NCBI GenBank assembly: GCA_947073495.1
Contig: CAMTMX010000006.1
Span: 1-64,000 of the forward strand
Length of the DNA: 64,000 bases
From: an uncultured Porphyromonadaceae bacterium
GTDB taxonomy: Bacteria > Bacteroidota > Bacteroidia > Bacteroidales > Muribaculaceae
Direction: 5' to 3'
In this document: one piece after another, positions 35,019 through 43,907 of the stretch
Layout: the number at the start of each line of letters is the position of its first letter
How positions within the stretch are numbered: the stretch's first letter is position 1
Notes under the pieces: model-generated
Databases searched by the model: none
The model's input: the letters and a program-made list of their open reading frames with translations, nothing else
Told to the model about the DNA's origin: nothing
Position numbers and translations under genes: made by a program

Positions 35019-37877
35019 TCAATATCCAAATTCCTGACCTTTCCTCACTGCGGGAATGCCTCTCTTCATCCATTCAGGCATTGGATCCCCTTTGAGATAA
35101 TGATCGAAAAACTGCTGAAGCCTACGGGTGATATCCTTGCGGTTGCGGCGTTCCACGAGATTATGAGCCTCTCCATTATACTGAAGCATCCACACGGGCT
35201 TCCCAAGTCTGCGCAGAGCCATAAACATTTCTATTCCCTGATACCAAGGCACGGCACCGTCTTGGTCATTATGCATGATCAAAAGTGGAGTATGAACCCT
35301 GTTGGCATGAAACACAGGAGAATTGGCGATATATAATTCGGTTGCATCCCAAAGATTTCTGCCTATACGGCTCTGACCCTGCTCATATTGACCCTGCCTA
35401 CTATCTCCTGAGCCCCAACGGATTCCTCCGAAGGCGGAAGTCATGTTTGCAACCGGAGCCCCTGAGCCGGCACATGCAAACATATCAGTGCGTGTCACAA
35501 GATAAGCTGTCTGATACCCTCCCCAACTTTGTCCGTCGATTCCTATACGCTTACGGTCGATATTCGGGTATTTTTCACATACGGCATCCACTCCCGAACA
35601 TACATAATTATATGCACATTCCCCGGGAATACCATCTGTGTAATGAATGTCAGGTACAAATATTACATAGCCACGACTTACATAAAACGGGAAATTTATC
35701 CAGCTCCATGATGGCTCCATGTCATAATGTTTGTAGAGATCCTGAGAATAAGTCTCATAGAAATAAACGAGCATCGGATACTCCTTGTTGGGATCAAAAT
35801 CATCAGGGAGATATAACACTCCGTCAGATGATTTGCCGTTAAATGTCTTCCATTGGAATAACTGCGCCGTACCCCAGTTGTAATCAGCCATCTGAGGATT
35901 AGTATCTGTCACCCTTACCGACTTTCCTTTTTCAATGTCTGTCGAAACATATACATTGGGAGACGTGCTGAAATTAGCCTGATCCCAGCTATAGACATTT
36001 GCATTCTTGGCTTTCCTCACCTGTTTGAACTGATACCCGTCAAGGAAATCAATTTTTGGGGCAACAGCCTTTCCGCTATACACTGAAGAGGCAAGCCCGT
36101 TTCTTTTATCCGAGTAATTAAACAAGGAAAAAAGCAATTTGTCGTTGTTTGAAACATATCTTTGGTCCGGATCCGTATCGATCAGCCGCATCTTAAGGTC
36201 GCGTTTTCTACCCTCTCCGGCGGTGATGCACACAGAAGCTGATTTGCCGATTGGGTCTACCGCCCACACGTCATTATGGTCATAGACAAGCATTCGGGAA
36301 TCTTCGGAAGTCCAGGCAGCAATTCCATAAGGTTCGGAATCCTTTTGAGGGGTATCCACCTCATCATCCCAAAGAAGATAAGGAATGTCATTGCCAACTT
36401 TATTAATTTCGCCTGAGGCAAGAGAATAGACGTTGTATTCCCTGTCTTCAAACCATACAACATATTTTGCAGAAGGTGAATATGAGTAAGATCCGTTGAA
36501 AACAGTTGATATTTCTTTTGTCTCCCCTGTAAGCACATTCTTGAGAGACAACTCTATTGGATATTGATAATCCCATTGCGAAGAGATTATATTTGCCGAA
36601 GGATCTGCAATCAATGCCCATTCGCCATTCCAACGGTCGGGAGCAGAAACCCTGACCAACGGATTGTCCGTAATAAGAGTCTGTTTGCGGTCTGCAAGAT
36701 TGATAACGACAGGATAAGTAAGCTTACGCAGAAGTTCAACACGGTTAAGTTCCTGAGGCGGAGTCATTGGTGCATCCCATCTCCAGATATCAAGTTTTGG
36801 GGTTTCAAAGCTTACAAGAGTTGTATCATCCGGTGCGATATAGGGAGCCACCCCAACCACAAGACGGCTGCCGTTTTCAGAAAAAGCAGGCACCGAATAC
36901 TGATTAAGGAATAACTCGATATCTTTTCGGTCTGCCATTTTTTTCTTCCATTCCGCATCCAGTTTTTCCTGTTCAGAAGCTTCTGCCGCTACCGGGCGGG
37001 CATAATGTTTGTCCTTTCCGGAAAAATTGACTTTAATTTCTTCCGCATCAAGCATCGGTCTTTGCAGATCATTCACTAAAAACAGAGAAGCCTTTTTGGT
37101 GCCGGATTCCACAGAATCATCAGAAGCTATATATGCAAGTTTGGTGCCTGAATCATTAAACACCGGCATTCCATAGAAACATTTGTCTCGGTCAATCAGA
37201 TGGAATGCAGTGTCAGGGAATATTACGACTCCGGCACCGTCGGTTGAAAGTGAATCTTTTTTCTGTTTCTTGAGAGTAAGAGCCAACTTCGTGCCATCTT
37301 TGGAAAAAACATAATTGTCGACCCAGTTTAAAATACGCGACACACCTGTTGAAAGATTTTTCATTACAAGCGGGCGACCGGCTTTCTTGTCTTTCAAAGC
37401 CTTTGGTTTGATTAGAGTAGTATCGCATGAAAGCCATGCAACCCAATCACCACCATCCTTGCCTATCTTAAATGAAATGACATTCCCGACTTTTTCCACT
37501 TTCCCTGTGGAAAGATTAACGATAGCCAATGAGTCTTGAGGAAGATCAAAATCCTTTTTCTTATCTATTTTTGCTTTGCGGGTTTCAGCAAAAAAAGGTT
37601 TAACCTTTACAACTGCCCATTTACTGTCTGCAGTGAACGAAGGTGAGTATCCCCGTTCGATTTCTATTTTTTTACCGGTTGATGTATCATACAGGGTAAT
37701 CACCCCATCTCCTTCCTGAGGATTAACCGCACAAGCCGCCCAGCGTCCGTTGTTGGATATGGAATAGTTTGTCAGTTTCTCCCAGAAATCAAAATCATCA
37801 TGGCATAAGACTTTTTTTGCATTTGAACCTGCAAACGCAAAAACAACCGACATTAATAAAACTACATATTTTTTCAT
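35019..37877 (-). CDS. Secreted S9 family (prolyl oligopeptidase/DPP-like) peptidase
   Basis: A 952-residue exported serine peptidase. Residues 1-20 are a signal peptide; roughly 30-640 form a beta-propeller-like region; the last 260 residues are an alpha/beta hydrolase. The nucleophile is in GIDGQSWGGYQ (GxSxGG), the acid in MHNDQDGAVPW and the histidine in NGEAHNLVERRNR. It likely trims peptides in the periplasm or at the surface. It is 21 bp after ribBA on the minus strand and may be read through from it, although the functions are unrelated. Confidence 0.9.
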   Translation of the reverse strand: MKKYVVLLMSVVFAFAGSNAKKVLCHDDFDFWEKLTNYSISNNGRWAACAVNPQEGDGVITLYDTSTGKKIEIERGYSPSFTADSKWAVVKVKPFFAETRKAKIDKKKDFDLPQDSLAIVNLSTGKVEKVGNVISFKIGKDGGDWVAWLSCDTTLIKPKALKDKKAGRPLVMKNLSTGVSRILNWVDNYVFSKDGTKLALTLKKQKKDSLSTDGAGVVIFPDTAFHLIDRDKCFYGMPVFNDSGTKLAYIASDDSVESGTKKASLFLVNDLQRPMLDAEEIKVNFSGKDKHYARPVAAEASEQEKLDAEWKKKMADRKDIELFLNQYSVPAFSENGSRLVVGVAPYIAPDDTTLVSFETPKLDIWRWDAPMTPPQELNRVELLRKLTYPVVINLADRKQTLITDNPLVRVSAPDRWNGEWALIADPSANIISSQWDYQYPIELSLKNVLTGETKEISTVFNGSYSYSPSAKYVVWFEDREYNVYSLASGEINKVGNDIPYLLWDDEVDTPQKDSEPYGIAAWTSEDSRMLVYDHNDVWAVDPIGKSASVCITAGEGRKRDLKMRLIDTDPDQRYVSNNDKLLFSLFNYSDKRNGLASSVYSGKAVAPKIDFLDGYQFKQVRKAKNANVYSWDQANFSTSPNVYVSTDIEKGKSVRVTDTNPQMADYNWGTAQLFQWKTFNGKSSDGVLYLPDDFDPNKEYPMLVYFYETYSQDLYKHYDMEPSWSWINFPFYVSRGYVIFVPDIHYTDGIPGECAYNYVCSGVDAVCEKYPNIDRKRIGIDGQSWGGYQTAYLVTRTDMFACAGSGAPVANMTSAFGGIRWGSGDSRQGQYEQGQSRIGRNLWDATELYIANSPVFHANRVHTPLLIMHNDQDGAVPWYQGIEMFMALRRLGKPVWMLQYNGEAHNLVERRNRKDITRRLQQFFDHYLKGDPMPEWMKRGIPAVRKGQEFGY

Positions 37878-37898
37878 GATGCAGAACAGTTTGGGTTA

Positions 37899-39116
37899 TC
37901 AGTCAATCTTGTGAAGGTCATGTCCCATGCGCTCCTTCTTAGTGTGCATGTAGAAGCTGTTATACTTGTTGGGTTCAACCTCAATCGGAACATTTTCAAC
38001 AACTTTGAGACCATAACCTTCAAGTCCAATACGTTTCACGGGATTGTTGGTCATCAATCTCATTTTTTTAATTCCAAGAGCATGGAGTATGTTGGCACCT
38101 ACCCCGTAGTCCCGCTCATCAGCCTTATGCCCGAGGTGAAGGTTTGCATCTACCGTGTCAAGTCCGTTTTCCTGAAGTTTATACGCCTTGATCTTGTCCA
38201 TCAAACCAATACCTCTACCCTCTTGATTAAGATAGATTACAGCACCCCTACCCTCATTTTCTATCATTTGCAATGCAAGATGAAGCTGCTCGCCACATTC
38301 ACACCTCAAAGAGCCAAAAATATCTCCGGTTGCACAAGATGAATGAACCCTGACAAGCACAGGCTCTCCATCAGCGACATCTCCCTTGATCAATGCAATA
38401 TGCTCCAATCCATTATCTTTTTGTCTAAACGGAATTAAACGGAAATGACCGTATGCTGTCGGCATATCAACTTCTTCACCGATTTCAACTATGGAATCAT
38501 TTTGCATACGATATGCTATCAAGTCACGGATACTTACAAGTTTGAGACCCCATTCGTCAGCACGTTTCCGCAATTCGGGAAGTCGCGCCATAGTGCCGTC
38601 ATCACTCATGATTTCCATAAGGGCGGCTGCAGGATAAAGGCCTGCAAGGCGTGCGAAATCCACAGCTGCCTCTGTGTGACCGCTTCTCTGAATCACGCCG
38701 CGGTCTTGGGCATAAAGAGGATTGATATGCCCGGGCCTGCCAAAAGTCTCGGGGGTAGATTTTGGATCAGCAAGTGCACGTATCGTGGCGGCACGATCGT
38801 CAACGGAAACTCCTGTGGAACAACCTTCGAGTTTATCTACAGTCACTGTAAACGGTGTCCCCAACACAGATGTGTTGTCATCCACCTGATGTGGAAGGTC
38901 AAGCTCTTTGCAACGCTCGTTTGTAATCGGGACACAAAGTACACCCCGAGCGTTTTTCAACATGAAATTCACATCTTCTGGAGTTATTTTTTCAGCAGCA
39001 ATAATGAGATCGCCTTCATTTTCACGATCTTCATCATCCACCACAATTATAAATTTACCTTTACGAAAATCATTGACTGCCTCTTCTATCGAATCGAGTT
39101 TTATTTTATTATCCAT
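37899..39116 (-). CDS. ribBA: Bifunctional DHBP synthase / GTP cyclohydrolase II
   Basis: Two riboflavin-pathway activities in one protein. The N-terminal RibB domain (about 1-205) has [11 protein letters not shown] and [14 protein letters not shown]; the C-terminal RibA domain has the zinc site [19 protein letters not shown] and the EGRGIGL motif. The 405-residue length is standard. The end ([11 protein letters not shown]) is the usual RibA tail. No riboswitch-like sequence is apparent in the 37-bp gap upstream. Confidence 0.97.
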   Translation of the reverse strand: MDNKIKLDSIEEAVNDFRKGKFIIVVDDEDRENEGDLIIAAEKITPEDVNFMLKNARGVLCVPITNERCKELDLPHQVDDNTSVLGTPFTVTVDKLEGCSTGVSVDDRAATIRALADPKSTPETFGRPGHINPLYAQDRGVIQRSGHTEAAVDFARLAGLYPAAALMEIMSDDGTMARLPELRKRADEWGLKLVSIRDLIAYRMQNDSIVEIGEEVDMPTAYGHFRLIPFRQKDNGLEHIALIKGDVADGEPVLVRVHSSCATGDIFGSLRCECGEQLHLALQMIENEGRGAVIYLNQEGRGIGLMDKIKAYKLQENGLDTVDANLHLGHKADERDYGVGANILHALGIKKMRLMTNNPVKRIGLEGYGLKVVENVPIEVEPNKYNSFYMHTKKERMGHDLHKID

Positions 39117-39153
39117 ATTGATAGGGTTTCAATTTAAATTTTGACTTGTTTTG

Positions 39154-39690
39154 TCATTCCACAATAAAAATAGAAAAATTCACACTGCCATAAACTCTGT
39201 GTTGTGAAAAACCGGGCAAGTGTGAAAAATCCCTTGTTTTGGAATGCTCTATGATAACAACTGTCCCGCTTTTAACCATGGCGGATGACAGAATCAGCTC
39301 CGGCACTTCTTCAAACCTTGGATGATCATATGGTGGATCGGCAAAAATAAAATCAAACTGACGATGACAAGTAGAGATAAACTTGAATACGTCTCCCTTT
39401 ATAACCCTCAGGTTTTCATCACCGAGCTTTTCCTTCACACTCCTTATGAAAGACGCCTGAACAGGTGCCATTTCAACAGATGTCACATCACGGCATCCCC
39501 TTGAAAGAAATTCAAAACTTATCGCCCCTGTCCCTGCGAACAAATCAAGAGCTGACGTTCCTTCAAAATCTTCGATATTTTCAAGCACGTTAAACAGATT
39601 TTCGCGGGCGAAATCCGTTGTAGGACGAGCAGTTATATTTTTGGGGACGTCAAAACGGCGCCTCCCATATTTTCCTCTTATGATTCTCAT
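39154..39690 (-). CDS. rsmD: 16S rRNA (guanine(966)-N(2))-methyltransferase RsmD
   Basis: Methylates G966 of 16S rRNA (E. coli numbering). Start at 39690 (MRIIRGKYGRRRF) is chosen because it forms an ATGA overlap with the upstream gene and matches the family N-terminus. SAM motif I is DLFAGTGAISFEFLSRG and the catalytic motif is FADPPYDHP (DPPY). The 178-residue length is normal. Confidence 0.94.
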   Translation of the reverse strand: MRIIRGKYGRRRFDVPKNITARPTTDFARENLFNVLENIEDFEGTSALDLFAGTGAISFEFLSRGCRDVTSVEMAPVQASFIRSVKEKLGDENLRVIKGDVFKFISTCHRQFDFIFADPPYDHPRFEEVPELILSSAMVKSGTVVIIEHSKTRDFSHLPGFSQHRVYGSVNFSIFIVE

Positions 39691-40421
39691 GACCTCATTT
39701 CCAAATTTGCACAATACTTTTTGAATACCTCCACGCCCTCTTCCGGAACATGATCTCCCCCAATAACTACTATAACCTCAGAAGGGGAAACCCCATAGAC
39801 GTCAAGAATATTAAAACCATGATAAGCGATGTCTGCCGGATCTATCCAGGAATGTGTGGATGCGGATATAAGATTTTGTCCGTCGAGCAAAATAAAATCC
39901 GCCTCCCCATCTCGGATATCCAGACATAGACGTTTCCCCGAGCCGTCATTTCTGAATTTCTTTACTACAACCATAAGATTGCAACCGATCCTTGCACCTG
40001 GGAATGTCCTGTTCAGGAAACCTTTTAATCCTGTTGCCGGTGCATATGCCACCGTTATGTCGCCGTCCGTTTCTGTTATCACATCAGAAGCGTCAGAAGC
40101 ATATAGAGAAGTATAAAATGCCTCTTCAGCTCCTTCCGTTTCCTCAACCAATTCCGTTGGCATGAACAATACCTTTCGATCAAATATTATAATCCTCGCT
40201 GAAAAATCATCAAGGACACGGGGATGATCATAAACGGCATTTTCTATATTACGCAACAAATTAACTCCATCAGCTTCCCACTGTGTGGAGAATAGCATCT
40301 GGGGCTCAAGATCAGGATGGAGGGTATTCTCTAAATGCGCATTCATCCCGGTGGGAAAAATTTTCAGAATTAGACGCCATTGTCCGGTGTCGGCAAAATC
40401 CGCCGCTGTCAGTCCGTTCAT
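39687..40421 (-). CDS. DUF3822 family protein
   Basis: A 244-residue cytoplasmic protein of a Bacteroidetes-specific family usually found just upstream of rsmD; here the two overlap by 4 bp. Alternating strands and helices (VIIFDRKVLFMPTELVEE, GCNLMVVVKKF, EVIVVIGGDHVPEE) are consistent with an actin/RNase H-like fold, but no catalytic motif is evident. The function is not known. A possible -7 box lies on the minus strand at 40450-40457. Confidence 0.8.
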   Translation of the reverse strand: MNGLTAADFADTGQWRLILKIFPTGMNAHLENTLHPDLEPQMLFSTQWEADGVNLLRNIENAVYDHPRVLDDFSARIIIFDRKVLFMPTELVEETEGAEEAFYTSLYASDASDVITETDGDITVAYAPATGLKGFLNRTFPGARIGCNLMVVVKKFRNDGSGKRLCLDIRDGEADFILLDGQNLISASTHSWIDPADIAYHGFNILDVYGVSPSEVIVVIGGDHVPEEGVEVFKKYCANLEMRS

Positions 40422-40449
40422 ATTTTTTCCTTATTATATGGCGAAATTA

Positions 40450-40457
40450 CAAAAATA
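40450..40457 (-). promoter_or_regulatory. -7 promoter box for DUF3822-rsmD
   Basis: On the minus strand TATTTTTG fits TAnnTTTG and is 29 bp upstream of the DUF3822 start. The -33 element is not clear. Confidence 0.35.
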
Positions 40458-40522
40458 TTCCCGTTTTTGCAATTTATGTCTCCGACAAAGAGCGTGAGAA
40501 AAACCCGTATTCCCCAATCGGC

Positions 40523-41569
40523 TCAACAGGAAATCTCTCCCCGAAGATTATATTCCATGTAATCTTTTACTTCATCGGCGTTCATTCCCCTGCCGAGAAG
40601 ATACATCATTTTTGTTATTGCGGCCTCTGATGTCAGATCATGTCCGGATATCACTCCCGCATTAGCGAGATCAAGACCGGTCACATATCTGAACGGGAGC
40701 ACACTCCCGTTATTACACTGCGTGATATTCAGCACAATTATGCCCCTTTGCACAGTCTCTTTAATAGCATCAATAAACCATTGGCTATTCGGACCATTAC
40801 CGGCGCCAAAAGTCTTAAGCACCACTCCCTTTATTCCCGGAGTGGCAAGCATATGGCGCACAGATTGTTCCTTAATACCTGGGAAAAGATCAATAAAAAT
40901 CACATTACAGTCCATTTCATAATGAGCCTTCAGTGGTTTATCCGGATCTCCTCCTTTCCATAATGCTTCTTTATTGAAAGATATTCCCAATCCTATTTTT
41001 GCAAGTTCAGGATAATTGTTGCTTTTGAAGGCGTTGAAATTATCTGCACTCCGCTTTGTACTTCTATTTCCCCGCCATAAATAGTTTTCAAAAAGAATAG
41101 CTACTTCCCTCACAATATGCCTACCTTCTCCATCGCGGGCGGCCGCTATCTGGAGAGCGGTGATTAGATTCTCTTCCCCATCGGTCCTGACTTCGCCTAT
41201 TGGAAGCTGGGAACCTGTAATGATCACAGGCTTGTTAAGATTCTCAAGCATAAAGCTTAACGCAGACGCAGTGTATGCCATTGTGTCTGTGCCATGAAGA
41301 ACCACAAAACCGTCATATTTCTCATAGTTATCCTCTATCACCTTAACCATTTCTCCCCAATGATCAGGAGTCATTGCTGATGAATCTATCGGATTTTCAA
41401 ACTGATAATGCTCAACATCAAAATCAAGCATCTTCAATTTAGGGACATTGTCAAGAAGATGATTGAAATCAAAAGGCTCAAGGGCTTTAGTCACAGGATT
41501 CTCTTTCATACCGATTGTACCCCCGGTATAAATCATCAGAATTTTAGGACGAGAATGTATGTTTTGCAT
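40523..41569 (-). CDS. ansA: Type I L-asparaginase
   Basis: Hydrolyses L-asparagine to aspartate and ammonia, probably in the cytoplasm because no signal peptide is present. The 348 residues include the first catalytic threonine motif IYTGGTIGM and the second, VLHGTDTMAYTASAL. A long upstream region contains repeat copy R4 beginning 36 bp before the start codon; with the promoter at 41834-41865, R4 would be transcribed as part of the leader. Confidence 0.94.
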   Translation of the reverse strand: MQNIHSRPKILMIYTGGTIGMKENPVTKALEPFDFNHLLDNVPKLKMLDFDVEHYQFENPIDSSAMTPDHWGEMVKVIEDNYEKYDGFVVLHGTDTMAYTASALSFMLENLNKPVIITGSQLPIGEVRTDGEENLITALQIAAARDGEGRHIVREVAILFENYLWRGNRSTKRSADNFNAFKSNNYPELAKIGLGISFNKEALWKGGDPDKPLKAHYEMDCNVIFIDLFPGIKEQSVRHMLATPGIKGVVLKTFGAGNGPNSQWFIDAIKETVQRGIIVLNITQCNNGSVLPFRYVTGLDLANAGVISGHDLTSEAAITKMMYLLGRGMNADEVKDYMEYNLRGEISC

Positions 41570-41605
41570 GCGAATTTAAGGGTTTGAGAATTTCTACAGT
41601 TCTTA

Positions 41606-41768
41606 AGAAACTGTTTAAATTTATTGTCAAAGGAATTGAGAGAATTTGTCTGGCAGTCTTTTTGATATTTATGAAGAAGTTATGGAGTTACATAATAACT
41701 GAATAAATATCATAACGATACCGACAAAAGCCTCAATGACAAGACAAGTTAATATTTAAACTGTTTCT
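41606..41768 (+). repeat. Dispersed structured intergenic element, copy R4 (reference copy)
   Basis: Outer arms AGAAACTGTTTAAAT (41606-41620) and ATTTAAACTGTTTCT (41754-41768) pair with one mismatch. ATTGAG (41635-41640) can pair with CTCAAT. TTTGTC (41645-41650) pairs with GACAAA in CCGACAAA (41721-41728). GATATTTAT (41664-41672) pairs with ATAAATATC (41703-41711). The 30-nt loop contains GAAGTTATGGAGTTA and CATAATAACTGA. No reading frame of note. Confidence 0.85.
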
Positions 41769-41833
41769 GAGGTGCTTGTAAAATAAACATTCTAACGAAT
41801 GAAAAAGTGCAGGCAGTTTCTGTTACCGCTTCG

Positions 41834-41865
41834 CAAATTTAGCAAATTGCAATTAAATAATCAAG
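41834..41865 (-). promoter_or_regulatory. Candidate promoter for ansA
   Basis: On the minus strand CTTG (41865-41862), a 20-bp spacer and TAAATTTG (41841-41834) resemble the Bacteroidetes consensus. Start near 41828 would give ansA a leader of about 260 nt that includes R4. Confidence 0.5.
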
Positions 41866-41966
41866 TATTTTCAAAAAATTTGAGTTTCCGATTTGCATTT
41901 TTCTCCTTTTCTACCCCAAATCAGTTTTCACAATGCCACTTACAATATCTTTTCATAATACAAAAA

Positions 41967-42003
41967 GATGCCTGATGCATTTACTTACAATACAACAGGC
42001 ATC
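41967..42003 (-). terminator. Terminator of the DUF1460-like gene
   Basis: GATGCCTG and CAGGCATC (41967-41974 and 41996-42003) pair; on the minus strand the stem is followed by TTTTTG. It is 48 bp past the stop of the gene at 42051. Confidence 0.7.
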
Positions 42004-42050
42004 AAATATATTATCACTCTGCAATTTATGTCAGACAACCTTATTTCAGT

Positions 42051-42932
42051 TTATTCCGTTGGTCTAAGCCAGCGATATCCATAAAAATGTTGATTCTCTA
42101 TTTTAAACAATCGGCTAAGAGGATATTCATCTGTGACAACGATTCCGCTTTCATGAGATATATGCTTCAGATAAGGCTCCCCGTTCTTCATCTCCACAAA
42201 GCCAATATCATAAATATCATAATCAAGCTCGGGAGAAAGCATCATAATGATATCTCCGTTTTGCATAAGCTCATGCAACAATTTATTCCCGGCACTTTGT
42301 TTCTTCAGATGAGGAATCCGATGACTCCTGTATCCCATTTCTATCATTTTTACTTTCTCAAGCACTATCGAATCCTTCAATGCCGGATATTCATCTTTAT
42401 GACGGCTGACATAATCCAATGTCTTTACCTTGAAACCGCCTCCTCCCACATATTCTGTCATCTCCTTGACATGCCCTCTGTAGACATTGTCCACAATCCA
42501 ATCGGCTCCATAAAGCAGCTGCGAGGCAAACCCATCGTCTACACCTTTACGTCGGCTCATCGCCTCAAGAGAGTAGACGAATTCTTTTATCGTAGGCATA
42601 TTTTTCATGCTTGCATCCGCTAAAGCCATTACGGTATTTACAAATCCAAGGCGGTCAAAGCCATGCATATTAACTATTATTGTGCCTGCAGAATCGTTGT
42701 CAAGCGGAGCGGACCATGGAGTCCCCTCAAGTTGACCGGCAACAAAAACACATCTTTCTCCGAATGTTCCGCCGTGTTCTGCTGTCTTAGAAAGAATGGC
42801 ACTCACCTTGACCGTGTCTTCCTGGCAGTGGATTCGAAATGCATGTGCCGATAAATTAGTCATCATCACCATCATCATTAATGATAATGCATTAATGGAT
42901 GTCGAAAACCTTATGTTAGAAAAAATTTTCAT
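42051..42932 (-). CDS. DUF1460-family exported protein lacking the catalytic cysteine
   Basis: A 293-residue exported protein. Residues 1-31 form a signal peptide ending SAHA. The rest matches the DUF1460 (NlpC/P60-like amidase) layout: AGQLEGTPW, VNMHGFDRLGFVNTVMALA, LLYGADWIVDN and GHVKEMT. In family members the motif equivalent to FDRLGFVN reads DCTTFVE, with Cys as nucleophile; here the position is Arg94 and the following threonines are also changed. It is therefore probably inactive as a hydrolase and may bind peptidoglycan or act as a decoy. The gene is intact, stand-alone and has its own terminator. Confidence 0.75.
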   Translation of the reverse strand: MKIFSNIRFSTSINALSLMMMVMMTNLSAHAFRIHCQEDTVKVSAILSKTAEHGGTFGERCVFVAGQLEGTPWSAPLDNDSAGTIIVNMHGFDRLGFVNTVMALADASMKNMPTIKEFVYSLEAMSRRKGVDDGFASQLLYGADWIVDNVYRGHVKEMTEYVGGGGFKVKTLDYVSRHKDEYPALKDSIVLEKVKMIEMGYRSHRIPHLKKQSAGNKLLHELMQNGDIIMMLSPELDYDIYDIGFVEMKNGEPYLKHISHESGIVVTDEYPLSRLFKIENQHFYGYRWLRPTE

Positions 42933-42954
42933 TGTCAGTATTAATATTTTGATG

Positions 42955-42962
42955 CAAATTTA
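42955..42962 (-). promoter_or_regulatory. -7 promoter box for the DUF1460-like gene
   Basis: On the minus strand TAAATTTG fits TAnnTTTG, 22 bp upstream of the ATG. No clear -33 element. Confidence 0.4.
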
Positions 42963-43079
42963 GCAATTTATTTCTTATCCACCTTTTATTATACCCTATT
43001 TTAACCTATGAAATCCGTATTTCAGACGATAAATGCCAATATACGCGGGATGATATGAGGATGTCTACAAAAAAAATTA

Positions 43080-43087
43080 TAATTTTG
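43080..43087 (+). promoter_or_regulatory. -7 box placed 4 bp before the start of the neu operon
   Basis: TAATTTTG matches TAnnTTTG and ends 4 bp before the ATG at 43092, the same spacing as at 19420-19427. If functional, the first mRNA codon is at or near the 5' end. Confidence 0.45.
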
Positions 43088-43091
43088 TAAT

Positions 43092-43907
43092 ATGAATATA
43101 GTCGAGATTTCATCGCTCAACCATCCCGGTGTGGAGATATTTTCAACGCTGACAGAAGCTCAGCTGCGAAACCGGCTTGAACCGGAAAAAGGGATATTTA
43201 TTGCCGAAAGTCCCAAGGTGATAGATGTCGCCTTAAATGCCGGCTTCGAACCACTGGCAATCTTATGTGAGAACCGACATATCACCGGTGATGCCTCTCA
43301 AATCATTGATAAATGTCGAGACATACCGGTTTACACCGGTCCAAGAGAATTGCTTGCAACACTGACAGGCTACACACTGACCCGTGGAGTTTTGTGTGCA
43401 ATGAAACGTCCGAGTTATCCTTCTGTCGAAAATATATGCAACGGGGCTGAAAGGATCGCTGTGGTCGACAGTGTCACAGACACAACAAATATCGGAGCAA
43501 TTTTCAGATCTGCTGCAGCTTTAGGAATCGATGGGGTGCTTCTGACCCCGACCTCATGCGATCCTCTCAACCGAAGGGCTGTGAGAGTATCTATGGGAAG
43601 TGTTTTCCTTGTGCCATGGGCATGGCTCGACCGTCCGATTTCCGGGTTGAAAGATTTGGGGTTCAAGACTGTGGCTCTGGCTTTGACAGATAAATCTGTA
43701 AGTATTGACGATCCTGTTTTAAATAAGGAGCCAAAACTCGCCATGATTTTTGGCACCGAGGGTGACGGTCTTGCAAAAGAGGTGATATCCAATGCCGACT
43801 ACACCGCTAAGATACCCATGTCGCATGGTGTGGATTCCTTGAACGTGGCAGCCGCTTCAGCCGTAGCGTTCTGGCAACTAAGAAAGAAAAACAATGAGCA
43901 AGGCTAA
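43092..43907 (+). CDS. TrmH/SpoU family RNA 2'-O-methyltransferase
   Basis: A SPOUT-class methyltransferase of 271 residues. The N-terminal substrate-binding part (about 1-105) precedes the trefoil-knot domain with motif 1 TTNIGAIFRSAAALG, motif 2 MIFGTEGDGL and motif 3 IPMSHGVDSLNVAAASAV. Closest in architecture to RlmB/TsnR-type 23S rRNA enzymes; the exact nucleotide modified cannot be told. It heads the operon and overlaps the DUF6155 gene by 14 bp. Confidence 0.9.
   Translation: MNIVEISSLNHPGVEIFSTLTEAQLRNRLEPEKGIFIAESPKVIDVALNAGFEPLAILCENRHITGDASQIIDKCRDIPVYTGPRELLATLTGYTLTRGVLCAMKRPSYPSVENICNGAERIAVVDSVTDTTNIGAIFRSAAALGIDGVLLTPTSCDPLNRRAVRVSMGSVFLVPWAWLDRPISGLKDLGFKTVALALTDKSVSIDDPVLNKEPKLAMIFGTEGDGLAKEVISNADYTAKIPMSHGVDSLNVAAASAVAFWQLRKKNNEQG

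Noticed and set aside
38445..39137. 230-codon plus-strand frame opposite ribBA
   Set aside because: RibBA is certain on the other strand and this translation has no recognisable features.
40610..40963. Plus-strand frame opposite ansA
   Set aside because: No start context or motif; the asparaginase on the minus strand explains the sequence.
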